Shown here: piece after piece, positions 8,254 to 17,900 of the stretch
Layout of the letters: every line of letters begins with the position of its first letter
How positions within the stretch are numbered: the stretch's first letter is position 1
Assembly: GCF_009827535.1 (NCBI RefSeq)
Contig: NZ_WTYN01000001.1
Coordinates: forward strand, 1,054,001-1,118,000
Origin: Qipengyuania oceanensis
Lineage (GTDB): Bacteria > Pseudomonadota > Alphaproteobacteria > Sphingomonadales > Sphingomonadaceae
Reading direction: 5' to 3'
DNA length: 64,000 bases
Program-made: the position numbers and the translations under genes
The notes under the pieces: model-generated
Told to the model about the DNA's origin: nothing
The model's database searches: none
The model's input: the letters and a program-made list of their open reading frames with translations, nothing else

Positions 8254-9186
8254 ATGGCGCAGAGTGTTTTCATCGATGGAGCCGCCGGGACCACCGGGCT
8301 TGAAATCCGCGAAAGACTGGCAGGCCGGACCGAATTCGAACTCGTCGTGCTCGGCGATGCGCAGCGCAAGGACCTGGCGGCTCGCCGTTCGGCGCTGAAC
8401 GAGGCTGATTTCGCGATCCTCTGCCTGCCCGACGATGCGGCGCGCGAGGCCGTCGCGCTGATCGATCCCGCAAGCCGGACCCGCGTGATCGACGCGTCGA
8501 GCGCGCACCGTGTCGCGGACGGGTGGACGTACGGCTTTCCCGAGCTGGTCGGGCGCGACGCGGTCGCCGGCGCGCGGCTCGTGTCGAACCCCGGCTGCTA
8601 CCCGACCGGATTTCTCGCGCTCGTCGCACCGCTCGTGAAGGCGGGTCTGCTGCCGGCCGAATGGCCGTACACCGTCAATGCCGTCAGTGGCTATTCGGGC
8701 GGCGGAAACGCACTGATCGCGCGGTTCGAGGCGGAGCCGGACATCGCATTTCGCGCTTACGGCCTGGGCCTGGCGCACAAGCATCTGCCCGAAATGCAGG
8801 CCTATGCAGGGCTTGCCCACCAGCCTGTCTTCTCGCCCAGCGTCGTTCCGGCGCATCGCGGGATGCTGGTCGACGTGCCCCTGCCGCTGTCGGCGATGTC
8901 GACCTCCGCCCGGCCCGATGCCCTGCGCGCCGAGCTGGCCGGTTTCTATGACGGCAGCCCGATCGTCGAAGTTCACGCGGACGTTCCGGACGAACTCCTT
9001 CTGCACCAGGGCAGCGCATCGTGGGACGGACTGGAACTGTGGGTTGCCAGCAATCCAGACGGTACGCAGGCCCGCCTCGTCGCGCGGCTCGACAACCTCG
9101 GCAAGGGCGCAAGCGGAGCGGCGGTGCAGAACCTCAATCTCATGGCCGGGCTCCCCGAAACTGCGGGACTCGGCCTCGCCCGCTGA
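8254..9186 (+). CDS. argC: N-acetyl-gamma-glutamyl-phosphate reductase, type 2
   Basis: A 310-residue NADPH-dependent enzyme of arginine biosynthesis that reduces N-acetylglutamyl phosphate to the semialdehyde. It is the shorter type 2 form. The nucleotide-binding turn GAAGTTG is at residues 9-15 and the catalytic Cys115 lies in SNPGCYPTG. The substrate-side segment VSGYSGGG and HKHLPEM are also present. The ATG at 8254 lies seven bases after the SH3-like gene's stop, so the two are probably co-transcribed. No other arg genes are adjacent. Confidence 0.94.
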   Translation: MAQSVFIDGAAGTTGLEIRERLAGRTEFELVVLGDAQRKDLAARRSALNEADFAILCLPDDAAREAVALIDPASRTRVIDASSAHRVADGWTYGFPELVGRDAVAGARLVSNPGCYPTGFLALVAPLVKAGLLPAEWPYTVNAVSGYSGGGNALIARFEAEPDIAFRAYGLGLAHKHLPEMQAYAGLAHQPVFSPSVVPAHRGMLVDVPLPLSAMSTSARPDALRAELAGFYDGSPIVEVHADVPDELLLHQGSASWDGLELWVASNPDGTQARLVARLDNLGKGASGAAVQNLNLMAGLPETAGLGLAR

Positions 9187-9220
9187 TCGGCTGCTTAAAA
9201 AATAGGCAGTTGCTGGATAG

Positions 9221-9745
<525 letters not shown>

Positions 9746-9837
9746 GCAACACCGGGGCGCACAACAAACCACATACCCGTCTGACAACCGGTCGACGGGC
9801 CTGAATTCAAGACCACAAGGCTGGAGTAAACACGACC

Positions 9838-11247
9838 ATGGCGAAGGCAAAAGACCTCATCAAGCGCATCAAGGACGAAGAGATCGAGTGGGTGGACCTG
9901 CGCTTCACCGATCCCAAGGGCAAGTGGCAGCACCTGACCATGGTTTCGAGCGTCATGGGTGAAGACGAATTCGAAGACGGCCTGATGTTCGACGGCTCCT
10001 CCATCGCCGGCTGGAAGGCGATCAACGAATCGGACATGATCCTCAAGCCGGACCTCGACGCGACCTGGATCGATCCGTTCAGCGCGACCCCGATGCTGGT
10101 CGTCAACTGCGACATCGTCGAGCCGTCGACGGGCGACTGGTACAGCCGCGACCCGCGCACGACGGCCAAGCGCGCCGAGAACTACCTCAAGACGACCGGC
10201 ATCGGCGACACGATCTATGTGGGCCCGGAAGCCGAGTTCTTCATGTTCGACGACGTCCGCTTCGAGGACGGCTATGCCGGTTCGGGCTACGCCATCGACG
10301 ACATCGAACTGCCGACCAACAGCGGCAAGGAATACGAAGCCGGCAACATGGCGCACCGTCCGCGCGCAAAGGGCGGATACTTCCCGGTCGCCCCGATCGA
10401 CAGCGCCGGCGACATCCGCGGTGAAATGGTCGCCACCATGCTCGAGATGGGCCTGCCGTGCGACAAGCACCACCACGAAGTCGCGGCCGCACAGCACGAG
10501 CTGGGCCTAACTTTCGGCACGCTCGTAGAAACCGCCGACCGCATGCAGGTTTACAAGTACGTCGTGCACCAGGTCGCCCACGCCTACGGCAAGACCGCGA
10601 CCTTCATGCCCAAGCCGATCAAGGACGATAACGGATCGGGTATGCACACTCACATGTCGATCTGGGCCGACGGCAAGCCGACCTTCGCCGGAAACGAATA
10701 TGCCGGCCTGTCGGAAAACTGCCTCTATTACATCGGCGGTGTCATCAAGCATGCCAAGGCGCTCAATGCCTTCACCAACCCGACGACCAACAGCTACAAG
10801 CGGCTGGTCCCGGGCTTCGAGGCACCGGTTCTGCTGGCCTATTCGGCCCGCAACCGCTCGGCTTCGTGCCGTATTCCCTATGGTTCGGGCGACAAGGCCA
10901 AGCGCGTCGAGTTCCGCTTCCCCGATGCGATGGCCAACCCTTATCTCGCCTATTCGGCACTGCTGATGGCCGGCCTCGATGGGATCCAGAACAAGATCCA
11001 CCCTGGCGACGCCATGGACAAGAACCTCTACGATCTGCCGCCGGCGGAACTCGCCGAGGTTCCGACCGTGTGCGGATCCTTGCGCGAAGCGCTCGATGCG
11101 CTGGCCGAAGACCACGACTTCCTGCTCAAGGGCGACGTGTTCACCAAGGACCAGATCGAGGCCTACATGGACCTCAAGTGGGAAGAAGTGATGCGCGTCG
11201 AAACCACGCCCTGCCCGGCTGAGTTCGACCTCTACTACAGCATGTAA
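9838..11247 (+). CDS. glnA: glutamine synthetase, type I
   Basis: A 469-residue dodecameric GS I that makes glutamine from glutamate, ammonia and ATP. Visible motifs: FDGSSIAGW near residue 52, the metal-site segment GPEAEFF, the ATP-site block [16 protein letters not shown], and NRSASCRIP. The adenylylation Tyr falls at residue 398 (NLYDLPP), so the enzyme is of the GSI-beta kind controlled by GlnE/P-II. A GGAG element lies 12 bases upstream of the ATG. It is the second gene of the glnBA operon, which ends at the strong hairpin at 11290-11319. Confidence 0.97.
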   Translation: MAKAKDLIKRIKDEEIEWVDLRFTDPKGKWQHLTMVSSVMGEDEFEDGLMFDGSSIAGWKAINESDMILKPDLDATWIDPFSATPMLVVNCDIVEPSTGDWYSRDPRTTAKRAENYLKTTGIGDTIYVGPEAEFFMFDDVRFEDGYAGSGYAIDDIELPTNSGKEYEAGNMAHRPRAKGGYFPVAPIDSAGDIRGEMVATMLEMGLPCDKHHHEVAAAQHELGLTFGTLVETADRMQVYKYVVHQVAHAYGKTATFMPKPIKDDNGSGMHTHMSIWADGKPTFAGNEYAGLSENCLYYIGGVIKHAKALNAFTNPTTNSYKRLVPGFEAPVLLAYSARNRSASCRIPYGSGDKAKRVEFRFPDAMANPYLAYSALLMAGLDGIQNKIHPGDAMDKNLYDLPPAELAEVPTVCGSLREALDALAEDHDFLLKGDVFTKDQIEAYMDLKWEEVMRVETTPCPAEFDLYYSM

Positions 11248-11289
11248 TCGTCCCGCGCCGCGGCGACGCGGCAACGGCTGACAAACGAA

Positions 11290-11319
11290 AAAGGCCGCCC
11301 GGGAAACCGGGCGGCCTTT
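11290..11319 (+). terminator. bidirectional rho-independent terminator between glnA and the OmpA-like gene
   Basis: A perfect 13-bp stem (AAAGGCCGCCCGG paired with CCGGGCGGCCTTT) around a GAAA loop. The A-run before it and T-run after it allow it to act in both directions for the convergent genes. Confidence 0.9.
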
Positions 11320-11347
11320 CACTTTGCCTTGCCGGAGGCAGACGGGC

Positions 11348-12202
11348 TCAGTTGAAGCCGTCGACGCTCTTCGAGACGAGGATGTTGACTGCCACGCGGC
11401 GGTTCTGCGCCCGGCCTTCTTCGGTCGAATTGTCGGCCAGCGGATCGCTCTCGGCCATGCCGGTCGGCGTGACCATGCGCCATGGCTTCCAGCCGCACTT
11501 CTGCTGGAGATAATTGACGACCTTGCCCGCACGGCGCTCGCTGAGCGTCTGGTTGTAATCTTCGTCACCGACGGAATCGGTATAGCCGACCACCAGCAGC
11601 AGCGCATTGTCCATGGCTTCCGCCTCGGCAGCGGCCTGGCACAACTCGTACTGGCCCGACTGGGTCAGGTTCCACTTGCCGGTGTCGAAATAGACGTTGG
11701 TCGTGCCCTTGATGTTGTACTTGTCGATATCGGCCATGCGGCTGCGCAGGGCTTCCGTAGCCGCTTCGTTCTTCGTGAAGCGCTGGTCGGTGCCGTTGTG
11801 GATCATCGCCGCGGTCTTGAAATCGCCGCCCTTGAACGTGATCTGCTTGGCGACCAGGCCGCCATCATACTTCAGCGTTTCGACCTTGACCGGCAGGCCG
11901 TTGAGCAGGGCATCCTCGCCCCGATCGGTCTTATTCATACCGAACAGGCCCTTCTTCGAGCGGATTTCGGTCGCTTCGTCGACGTAGATGACCGTCTTGG
12001 TGCCGTCTTCGGCAGTGATCTGGACGCGGTCGGTGTCGCGAGCCGAAATGATCCCGTCGATTTCCGGCCCTTCGCCGAGCGCGGTACCGTAGACCGTGGC
12101 AACGAGGTCTTCGCGCTCCTGCGCGTGCAGTCCGGCGGCCATTGGCGCGCTGAGCGAAGCCAGCAGGATCAGCGCCGTCGACCCGTTCTTGATCGTCTTC
12201 AT
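11348..12202 (-). CDS. OmpA-family protein
   Basis: A 284-residue exported protein. A signal peptide ending near MAAGLHAQ is followed by a beta-rich segment of about 120 residues (VTIYVDEATEIRS-like, resembling a domain of unknown function), then an OmpA-like peptidoglycan-binding domain from about residue 160: VYFDTGKWNLT, VVGYTDSVGDEDYN, and NQTLSERRAGKVVNYL, which holds the Asp/Arg pair that contacts diaminopimelate. ATG 12202 is supported by AAGGAG seven bases upstream; the frame open to 12451 is rejected as 5' leader. It probably tethers the outer membrane or a periplasmic complex to the cell wall. Confidence 0.9.
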   Translation of the reverse strand: MKTIKNGSTALILLASLSAPMAAGLHAQEREDLVATVYGTALGEGPEIDGIISARDTDRVQITAEDGTKTVIYVDEATEIRSKKGLFGMNKTDRGEDALLNGLPVKVETLKYDGGLVAKQITFKGGDFKTAAMIHNGTDQRFTKNEAATEALRSRMADIDKYNIKGTTNVYFDTGKWNLTQSGQYELCQAAAEAEAMDNALLLVVGYTDSVGDEDYNQTLSERRAGKVVNYLQQKCGWKPWRMVTPTGMAESDPLADNSTEEGRAQNRRVAVNILVSKSVDGFN

Positions 12203-12536
12203 AGTATACTCCTTCGTCTGTCCCTCCCCGATACGCCCGGCGAACACTGAAGGCCGCACAACTGCGATACGGAGTCGATGTATCTCGTAATGGTTGCCGA
12301 CAGCCGACCGGTCCAACGGGCGGTCATCGGCACAATGGGTCTCCCGCATGGCCCCGTACTGCCTGTCTGCTATATGAATGCGGCGCGTCCAGCCAGCCCG
12401 GGAGGGGACGGTTGGAGACGAACTCGCGGCGAACCGTGCAGGCAGGTGCACGGATGCTTCGACGCGACGAAGGATTTTCCTACCCGTATTCTTTGTGCCT
12501 AATCCCTTCGCCTTCCATCATGACGAGGCGCAGACC
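12203..12536. other. intergenic region between divergent ompA-like and lysozyme genes
   Basis: 334 bases without a convincing gene. It must hold the divergent promoters of the OmpA-like gene and the lysozyme. Short frames cross it, but none has an RBS or recognisable product. I see no repeat or strong hairpin. Confidence 0.6.
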
Positions 12537-13178
12537 ATGACAGTAACATTCGACCGCAGACCCGTTTTCGATGCCGTACGACAGATTCTGGGGCGCGGTT
12601 TCAGCCAGCAGGAGGTCGAGCGGCTCGACGCGGTCCTCGACCGGATCGTGCCAGTGGTGGGCGAACCCGGCGAGGGCGGCGCTAGCAATACTTTCCCCGC
12701 AGCTGCTTCCCGGGAAATCGGCGAGGCCGGCATCGATCTGATAAAACGTTTCGAAGGATGCGCGCGCAAGAGGCCCGATGGCCTGTTCGAGTCATACCCG
12801 GACCCGGGGAGCGCGGACGGCCTGCCCTGGACGATCGGCTGGGGATCGACGGGTAAGGAGATCGGGCCCCGCACCGTGTGGACGCAGGCCCAGTGCGACG
12901 CGCGCCTCGCTACCGACCTGCGGCGCTATGCCGACGACGTTGCCGTGGCCATCGGCGAGGCAGCCACCACGCAGAACGAATTCGATGCGCTCGTTTCGTT
13001 TCATTACAATACTGGCGCGATCGGGCACGCGACACTGACGCGGCTTCACAGGCTCGGCGATCGTGTCGGGGCGGCTCGCGAGTTCATGCGCTGGGTCCAT
13101 AGCGACGGCAAGGTGCTGCAGGGCCTGGTCAATCGCCGCCGGGCCGAAGCGGAGCTTTACGCCGGACCTGCCGATTGA
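12537..13178 (+). CDS. phage-type lysozyme (GH24)
   Basis: A 213-residue muramidase. Residues 1-60 form a helical segment (PVFDAVRQILGRGFSQQEVERLDAV) common in alphaproteobacterial lysozymes. The GH24 domain follows: catalytic Glu in LIKRFEGC, then Y-P-D-P-G and TIGWGSTG, with a few extra residues between the Glu and the Y.D motif compared with T4 lysozyme. No signal peptide is evident. There is no holin, spanin or other phage gene nearby, so this is either a domesticated gene or an isolated remnant. ATG 12537 has a GAGG element about ten bases upstream. Confidence 0.87.
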   Translation: MTVTFDRRPVFDAVRQILGRGFSQQEVERLDAVLDRIVPVVGEPGEGGASNTFPAAASREIGEAGIDLIKRFEGCARKRPDGLFESYPDPGSADGLPWTIGWGSTGKEIGPRTVWTQAQCDARLATDLRRYADDVAVAIGEAATTQNEFDALVSFHYNTGAIGHATLTRLHRLGDRVGAAREFMRWVHSDGKVLQGLVNRRRAEAELYAGPAD

Positions 13179-13235
13179 TGCCCGATTAACGACTGGTTTC
13201 TGCCGATCCTGAAGCACGTTCCAACCTGATATCCG

Positions 13236-13260
13236 GGAAAGATTCACATCGCCGGGCGTT
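13236..13260 (+). promoter_or_regulatory. possible EcfG (general stress sigma) promoter
   Basis: GGAAA at 13236-13240, sixteen bases, then CGTT at 13257-13260. The alphaproteobacterial EcfG consensus is GGAAC-N16/17-CGTT, so there is one mismatch in the -35 element. It ends 23 bases before the ATG of the Gly-Asn repeat protein. Such short motifs occur by chance, hence low confidence. Confidence 0.3.
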
Positions 13261-13283
13261 CGGGTCGCAACAGGAGAATTCAG

Positions 13284-14321
13284 ATGCGTAAGTTTATTGC
13301 AGGTGTCGCGGCAATCGCGATGGCCAGCTCTGTCGCCTACGCCCAGCCCGGGAAGGGCAACGGCAACGGCCAGGGGGACGGCAAGGACAAGGGTCAGGCG
13401 GCGCAGGTCGAGCGTGGCAATGGCAACGGTAACGGGAAAGCCGATCGCGGCAATCCCGGGAACGGCAACATGAAGGCAGCGGCCAAGCAGGATCGCGCGA
13501 ACGGCAATGGTAACGGCAATCGAAATGCCGGTTACGAGCCCCGCGGCAACGGCAATGGCAATGGCAACGCCAAGGTCAAGTACGACAAGCCGGGCCAGGC
13601 AAACCGCGGAAACGGTCAGGGCAATGCCAAGGCCTATAAGGGTAACGATCGCTACGACGATGACTACCGTCGCAATGGCTATCGCGACCGCGACGGCAAT
13701 ATCGTCGATCGCATCGTGCGGTGGGGCGACGACCGCAATTACGGTCTCGTAGACGGGTGCCCGCCGGGCCTCGCGAAGAAGAACCCGCCTTGCGTGCCGC
13801 CCGGACTGGCGAAGCAGCAGGATGGCTATTTCTCGAGCGGCTATTATCGCCCGTCCTTCTTCGGCCTTGGCGGTATCGGCGACGGTCGGTACTATTACAA
13901 CGACGGCTACCTGATGCGGATGGGTAGCAACAACCTGGTCGACGCCTTCATCCCGCTGCTCGGCGGCGCGCTGGGGATCGGCAACGTCTGGCCGAGCTAC
14001 TACCAGCCGGTCGAGGTTCCGCGTTATTACCGCGATTATTACAATCTGAGCCCCAACGGGTACCGGTACGCGGACAATGTTCTCTATCGCGTCGACCCGG
14101 AAACGCAGGCGATCCAGTCGATCGCGGCACTGCTGACCGGTGACGACTTCCGTGTCGGTCAGCCCATGCCCGCCGGATACGACGTCTACAATGTACCCTA
14201 CGGCTACCGGGACCGGTACTACGACCGTCCGGATGCCTATTATCGCTACGCGGACGGCTATGTTTACCAGGTCGACCCGGAAACACGACTGATCGCCTCT
14301 GCGATCGAACTGCTGATCTGA
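13284..14321 (+). CDS. secreted Gly-Asn repeat protein with two C-terminal repeats
   Basis: A 345-residue exported protein of unknown function. Signal peptide MRKFIAGVAAIAMASSVAYAQ; residues about 22-115 are a low-complexity region built from GNGNGNG runs mixed with Lys, Arg and Asp. Then comes a paired motif CPPGLAKK...CVPPGLAK (about 160-177), a Tyr/Gly-rich middle, and two similar C-terminal units, YRYADNVLYRVDPETQ and YRYADGYVYQVDPETR, each followed by a hydrophobic helix (IAALL, IELLI). The units resemble the RcnB-type fold loosely. ATG 13284 has AGGAGA seven bases upstream. The fasciclin lipoprotein follows after 14 bases, so the two are likely co-transcribed. Confidence 0.8.
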   Translation: MRKFIAGVAAIAMASSVAYAQPGKGNGNGQGDGKDKGQAAQVERGNGNGNGKADRGNPGNGNMKAAAKQDRANGNGNGNRNAGYEPRGNGNGNGNAKVKYDKPGQANRGNGQGNAKAYKGNDRYDDDYRRNGYRDRDGNIVDRIVRWGDDRNYGLVDGCPPGLAKKNPPCVPPGLAKQQDGYFSSGYYRPSFFGLGGIGDGRYYYNDGYLMRMGSNNLVDAFIPLLGGALGIGNVWPSYYQPVEVPRYYRDYYNLSPNGYRYADNVLYRVDPETQAIQSIAALLTGDDFRVGQPMPAGYDVYNVPYGYRDRYYDRPDAYYRYADGYVYQVDPETRLIASAIELLI

Positions 14322-14335
14322 TCGGAGCGACACCA

Positions 14336-14908
14336 ATGAAAAATCTGACAAAGCGGCTTGCCGCTCCGCTTGCCCTCGCGCTCGCTACCGGTGGACTCGC
14401 AGCCTGCTCGCAGGATCCCGGGACGCCCGGTGTGACCGACGAGAGCGGCGTCGACGGAACTCTCGCCGATGCCATCGGCGGTGCAGCGGGAATGACTACC
14501 GTTGGTTCGGCGCTGGACGACAGCGGCCTCGATTCGGTGTTCGACGGGCCGGGCGCCTATACGATCTTCGCACCCAACGACGCAGCGTTCGAGGCGCTGG
14601 GTGACGATACCAAAACACTCACCGGTGAAGATCAGCGCCCGATCCTGGTCGCGATCCTGCGCGACCATGTGGTGCCCGGTGCCGTGACGCCGGAAGGTAT
14701 TAACCAGGCGATCAAGGATGCCGGCGGCACGGTCAAGATGCGCACGCTCGGCGAAGGCTCGATCAGCTTTTCTGACGGGCCGGACGGTCTGCTGATTACG
14801 GGACCGGACGGTGCAAAAGCCACCCTCGCCGGCGAAGCGATCGCTGCCAGCAATGGCGTGCTCGTCCCGATCGACGGTGTCCTCGCAAGCGCTCCTGCGA
14901 CCCAGTAA
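14336..14908 (+). CDS. fasciclin-domain lipoprotein
   Basis: A 190-residue lipoprotein: lipobox LAAC at residue 24, a short acidic linker, then one FAS1 domain with the conserved YTIFAPNDAAFEAL (H1 motif), LRDHVVPG (H2-like) and a C-terminal SNGVLVPIDGVL. FAS1 domains mediate cell adhesion and matrix contacts. A GGAG element precedes the ATG. It is the last gene of the 12537-14908 plus-strand group and converges on tamB with a 27-base gap; no clear terminator is present there. Confidence 0.92.
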   Translation: MKNLTKRLAAPLALALATGGLAACSQDPGTPGVTDESGVDGTLADAIGGAAGMTTVGSALDDSGLDSVFDGPGAYTIFAPNDAAFEALGDDTKTLTGEDQRPILVAILRDHVVPGAVTPEGINQAIKDAGGTVKMRTLGEGSISFSDGPDGLLITGPDGAKATLAGEAIAASNGVLVPIDGVLASAPATQ

Positions 14909-14935
14909 ACCCACACGCTGCGTCGGACGCGGCGG

Positions 14936-17900
14936 TCAGTAATCCTTGCTGACTTCCGCGACCACGCTTTCGCGGCCTATGGTTGAGATGCTCGCGAGCA
15001 GCGAGAGCCAGGACGTTACCCGGAACTCGAGCTCGGTGGCACTGTAACCGCGCCCGTCGGTGATGATCTCGACATAGAACCGGCGGCCGAAATTCTTGCC
15101 CAGTGCCACGCCAGTGCCGCGATCGAGCGCGGGATCGGCGCCGACGATGCGCAGCCGGTCTAGGCCGATGGCCGTGCGCAGCTTGTTGATCGGATCCATC
15201 CCGCCTCCACCACGCAGCGATGCAACCGCCGCTCCGAGCTGGAGAGCATCGGTGGCCGACAATTCGGTGATCGAGCCGCCGAACAGCAGCCGCGCCAGGA
15301 TTTCGTCTTCCGGTAGCGAGGGCACGGAAGTGAAACTGATCTCCGGCTGCGTTGCGCTGCCACCCACCCGGACCTCGACCGTCAGCCCGGTGGTATCGGT
15401 TTCGGCACGGATATCGAGGCGCGGGTCGATCGGCGTGTTCTCATCGAAATCGATCCGCCCGCGGGTAAGTTCGAAGCGGGTACCGGCGAAGGAATAGCTT
15501 CCGCGCACTACCCGCGCTTCCCCGCCGATCCGCGGCTCGTCGGTCGTTCCGCGCAGCAGGATGTCGGCACCCCATTCGCTGTCGAGGCCCATGCCGTCGA
15601 CGTCGATCCGGGACGTTGCCTTGGCATCGATAAGGTAGCGCCACGGGATGCTGGCCGCCTGGCTCGGACGAACGTCGGCAGGCGTGTTGATCTCGCGGGT
15701 CGCGATCTGCGGAATACGCTCGGCTTCCTCGGCATTACTCAGGCCCCAGCTCGCCCGGTTGACGGACAGGCGACCGGCAATCGTGCCGCCCACTCCGCTC
15801 GAGACGATCCGCAACGGACCGGACACGGTCGCGGAAAGCCCGTTGGCATCGAGCAGAGCGGCATTCTTTGCCGCCAGCCGCAAGTCGAGCCGCGGACCCC
15901 GATAGATGTTGCTGTCGCCGACTTGCTCGCCGACCCCGGTCATGTCGACGATGCCGCTGCCGCTGACCGTCCCGCCGTTGGGCGTCTTGCCGCTCATGCG
16001 GGTGATCGTCAGCCGCGCGCCGTTGAAGCGGCCCCGAACCGTCGCGTTGCGGATGTCGGTCCCCGACAGGCCGCTCTGCAGCCGCAGGTCGTCGCTGGCG
16101 ACGGCGCCGCGGATCCGGGGATTGGCGATCGAACCGGTGGCATCGGCGGTGATCTTCACCGGCCCGGTCAGGTCGAAGACGTCGATGGCAGCAAGCCGCC
16201 AGAGCGCCGCAGCCGGCCCGTCGTAGCGTGCCTGTGCGAACAGTCGCCCGGCGGCCATCCGATCATAGAACGCGCCGCTCGCCGGCATGCCGGTGATCTG
16301 CACCTGCAACCTGCCACGCCGCTGTCCGTCCTCGTCGATCGCTGCGCGCATCCTGAGGTTGCTCCGCCCCAGGTCGAGCGCCATCGCAAGGTCGATCGGT
16401 TTGGACGTGAGGACGAGGCCCGAGCGGGTCAGCCCGTCGACCTTCAGCTTCGCCGTTCCGACTGGCACGCCCCCGTCGACCGTCATGTCGATGACGCCCG
16501 ATGCCTTGCCGCCCAGTCCCATGTCCGCGATGGCCACGTCGACCAGCGAGAGCGGCATGTCGACCAGGTGGAACTTGAAGGACGTACCCTCTGGTGTCCC
16601 GAAAGTGCCGCGCGCGATCGCCCGTCCCTCGCTGTAGTTGATCTGCGTCGGCGCGAGCTGCCAGCCGCCCCCGTCGAGCGCGGTCAGGACTGCGCGGCGC
16701 GGCATGGTGATTGGCTGGCCGGCGAACGATCCCTTGGCCGCCAGCGCGATGCGCCGCGGGGCTACGTCCGCATCGAGATTGATGTTGAACTGGCTGCCCC
16801 TGCGTCCGGAGACCGATGCGAGCACCTTGCCCGCGCCGTTGGTCAGATCGGCATCGGCTGCCAGGCGTCCGACGAACAGGCTGCCGTAGGTTATGCCCTG
16901 CGCCACCACTTCGGCGCTGATGGTGCTGTTACCGTCGGCGAAGGTCCCCCTCGCCTCGACATTGCCGCGCGCGATCGAAAGCGGTGTGGGCCCCGCAAAT
17001 CGCGCGCCATTGGCCGAGATGCTCGCGTCGAACCCCTGCCCGCCGCCGCGCGGCAACAGGCGAATCGTTCCGTCCAGTCCGCCGCCGGCCAGCGCGAGCG
17101 AGCCGCGTACGCCGCCGTCGACCAGCACGAGATTGCCGGTCACGTCGGTCTTCCAGACCTTGAGTTCTTCCACCGCGATGCGCGTCGGCCCGTTGGCAGG
17201 GGCGACCAGTCCGAGCGTGCCGCTGAACGGCCCGAGCAGCGAACCGCCCTCGGTCTCGATCCGGAAGCCGTCTTGCGTCGGAGAGATCGCCACTCGCACG
17301 TTGGTCAGCCCGGCGGATGGCAGCGGGTTCGCGAAGACCAGTACCGCCTCCGGCCCGTTTGCCGCGACCCGCGCCTCGACCGTGAACGGGCCGTAATCGA
17401 CATGGCGGCCGCGCCCGGCGACGGTCGTCGTGCCATCGACGATGCGCCCGTCCAGCGTCAGCGTCAGTTTCTGCGCCCGGACGTTGAAATTGCGGAAGGT
17501 GAGCGGCGCGGCCGAACCGATCCCGACCTGCCCCCTGAAGGCAATCTGCGGCCCGGCGAGATTGGCAAGCGTCGCGTTGCTGACGTTGCTGACCCTGCCA
17601 TCGGTATCGGCCCTGAGAGTCCAGCCGGCTTCGTCGAGGCGGAAGTTGATCCGGGCATTCGCGCCCACGTTGCCGACATTGTCGAACTTCAGATTGGCAA
17701 CGCGGACCGGGCCGGTAAGCTCGTAGCTTCCCGCCGACAGGTCGCCGCGCAGCGCCAGTGTGGCGTCCGCGCCGGGGAAGTTCACCTGCAACCGGTCGGA
17801 GAACAGGCGGCTGCCCGTGCTCTTCAGTTCGCCTTCGATACGCCCGTCGACCAACCGCGGATCGAGCCAGTCGCTGCCAGTCGTGATGCGCCCGACCTGC

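Noticed and set aside
13340-13640. Tandem short repeats considered as a CRISPR or satellite array
   Set aside because: The repeat unit is six to twelve bases, in frame and without spacers; it encodes the GN-rich segment of a secreted protein.
12792-14351. 519-codon minus-strand frame opposite the lysozyme and Gly-Asn repeat genes
   Set aside because: The repetitive Val/Ile/Ala pattern is the reverse complement of GN repeats; there is no start signal.
12537-14908. Possible prophage remnant around the lysozyme
   Set aside because: No integrase, capsid, tail or holin genes and no att-like repeats; neighbours are ordinary envelope genes.
14909-14935. GCGTCGGACGC element as a terminator between the fasciclin gene and tamB
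   Set aside because: Stem too short and no T-run in either direction.
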